From NCBI RefSeq assembly GCF_000013385.1, contig NC_007760.1, forward strand, positions 1,054,001 through 1,118,000: a stretch of DNA of 64,000 nt, read 5' to 3'. The position numbers were made by a program, and so were the translations under genes. This stretch comes from Anaeromyxobacter dehalogenans 2CP-C (GTDB lineage Bacteria; Myxococcota; Myxococcia; Myxococcales; Anaeromyxobacteraceae). Below are positions 63,534 to 64,000 of this stretch, one piece after another. The stretch's first letter is position 1. Each line of letters begins with the position of its first letter. Under the pieces are notes generated by a model. It had not been told where the DNA came from and made no database searches. It saw only the letters and a program-made list of their open reading frames with translations.

Positions 63534-64000
63534 TCAGTCCACGCGCTCGCGGTCGTGCCAGGCGCCGCCCTCGGGCCGCGCGGTGAAGCCGGCCAGGTAG
63601 CGGCGCTCCTTCGGCCCGCCCGGCGCCGCGCCCGCGAACAGGCCCACCTTGCCGGAGTCCGGGTACACGGTGATGTCGGTGGGGAGCATCGTGGACAGCG
63701 CGAGGTACTGCAGCGGCGCGGCGCCGTCGTTGCGGAGCTGGTGCGCGGCGCCCGGGCCGGCGGGCAGCGCCACGTAGTCGCCCGGGCCGACCCGCACCTC
63801 CGCGTCGCCGAGGCGCAGCAGCCCGCTCCCGGCGAGCACGAAGATCGCCTCCTCGTTCGCGCAGTGGAAGTGGTGCGCCCAGGCGGTCTTGCCCGGCGGC
63901 AGCTCCATGTGGCTGCAGCCGAGCTGCTCGCCGCCGCTGCCGGCGGACAGCTGGCGGCGGCGGAACGCGAAGCGCGTACCCTGCTCGGTGACGGTCTGGG
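63534..64000 (-). CDS. Cupin-domain protein, 5' end cut by the window
   Basis: Frame is open to the end of the window, so the start lies beyond 64000; 155 residues are visible, more than the first internal ATG at 63908 allows. Cupin motif 1 is partly seen in HFHCANEEAIFVLAGSGLLRLG, and motif 2 in VALPAGPGAAHQLRNDGAAPLQYLAL, with metal-ligand His/Glu. A small-molecule binding or enzyme role, unspecified. Stop 63534, 65 bp beyond the Ada-AlkA start. Confidence 0.85.
   Translation of the reverse strand, partial: QTVTEQGTRFAFRRRQLSAGSGGEQLGCSHMELPPGKTAWAHHFHCANEEAIFVLAGSGLLRLGDAEVRVGPGDYVALPAGPGAAHQLRNDGAAPLQYLALSTMLPTDITVYPDSGKVGLFAGAAPGGPKERRYLAGFTARPEGGAWHDRERVD

Overview
The window is very GC-rich DNA (estimated by eye at well over 70% G+C) with third positions almost always G or C, frequent GTG and some TTG starts, and many 1-20 bp start/stop overlaps. 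The gene content points to a metal- and nitrate-respiring member of the Myxococcota, most like Anaeromyxobacter: nrfHA ammonifying nitrite reductase, several c-type cytochrome proteins, a multicopper oxidase with fibronectin domains, a heme-containing NtrC-type two-component pair, a cyanide-insensitive-type cytochrome bd oxidase, PhaR, Kup and DUF255 proteins. The genus is an inference from content and composition, not from a search. I saw no tRNA, rRNA, CRISPR array, insertion sequence or prophage.

Layout. 1-1145 (minus): nrfH and the 5' part of nrfA. 1976-7283 (plus): a large secreted multicopper oxidase and two small genes. 7293-13187 (minus): a tightly overlapping seven-gene cluster that begins with two heme-binding lipoproteins, a porin-like protein carrying a heme motif and a monoheme cytochrome, and ends with a phosphatase, an ATPase-kinase and an antagonist of the Sia/Rsb partner-switching type. 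13441-16691 (minus): the sigma-54 response regulator and histidine kinase that lie just upstream; the kinase has a periplasmic c-type heme motif. 16829-20203: metY and an acyl-CoA synthetase, divergent. 20207-25012: a TPR lipoprotein, a YjbQ protein, two coupled ArsA/Get3-like ATPases, a small helical protein and a ParA-like ATPase. 24978-30853: LysR with YceI, an extradiol dioxygenase, PhaR, a zinc-ribbon protein with ten DPFA motifs, and TatA. 30981-39695: a glycerophosphodiesterase, cydAB, a flavin reductase, threonine aldolase, a DUF255 thioredoxin-fold protein and a VOC protein.

40064-43433 (minus): the RNA repair pair rtcB and archease, then a MATE exporter. 43666-46941: kup and an MFS exporter. 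47003-49197: ruvCAB. 49212-51166: a rhomboid protease and, divergently, lpxC, which has an exact sigma-54 promoter consensus 45 bp upstream. 51246-56797: envelope and stress-type small proteins and the NHEJ pair Ku plus stand-alone LigD polymerase. 56802-60627: a lipase-like hydrolase, a CoA-transferase, a TauE/SafE permease and a CheY-like receiver. 60826-64000: a DUF4126 membrane protein, the alkylation-repair pair Ogt plus Ada-AlkA fusion, and a cupin cut by the window end.

The most interesting part is 7293-16691. A kinase whose sensor domain can bind heme c and its sigma-54 activator sit beside an operon that places porin/cytochrome electron-transfer candidates and a complete phosphatase/kinase/antagonist switch under one transcript. 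The sequence suggests, but does not prove, a dedicated redox-responsive extracytoplasmic electron-transfer system with its own post-translational output switch.
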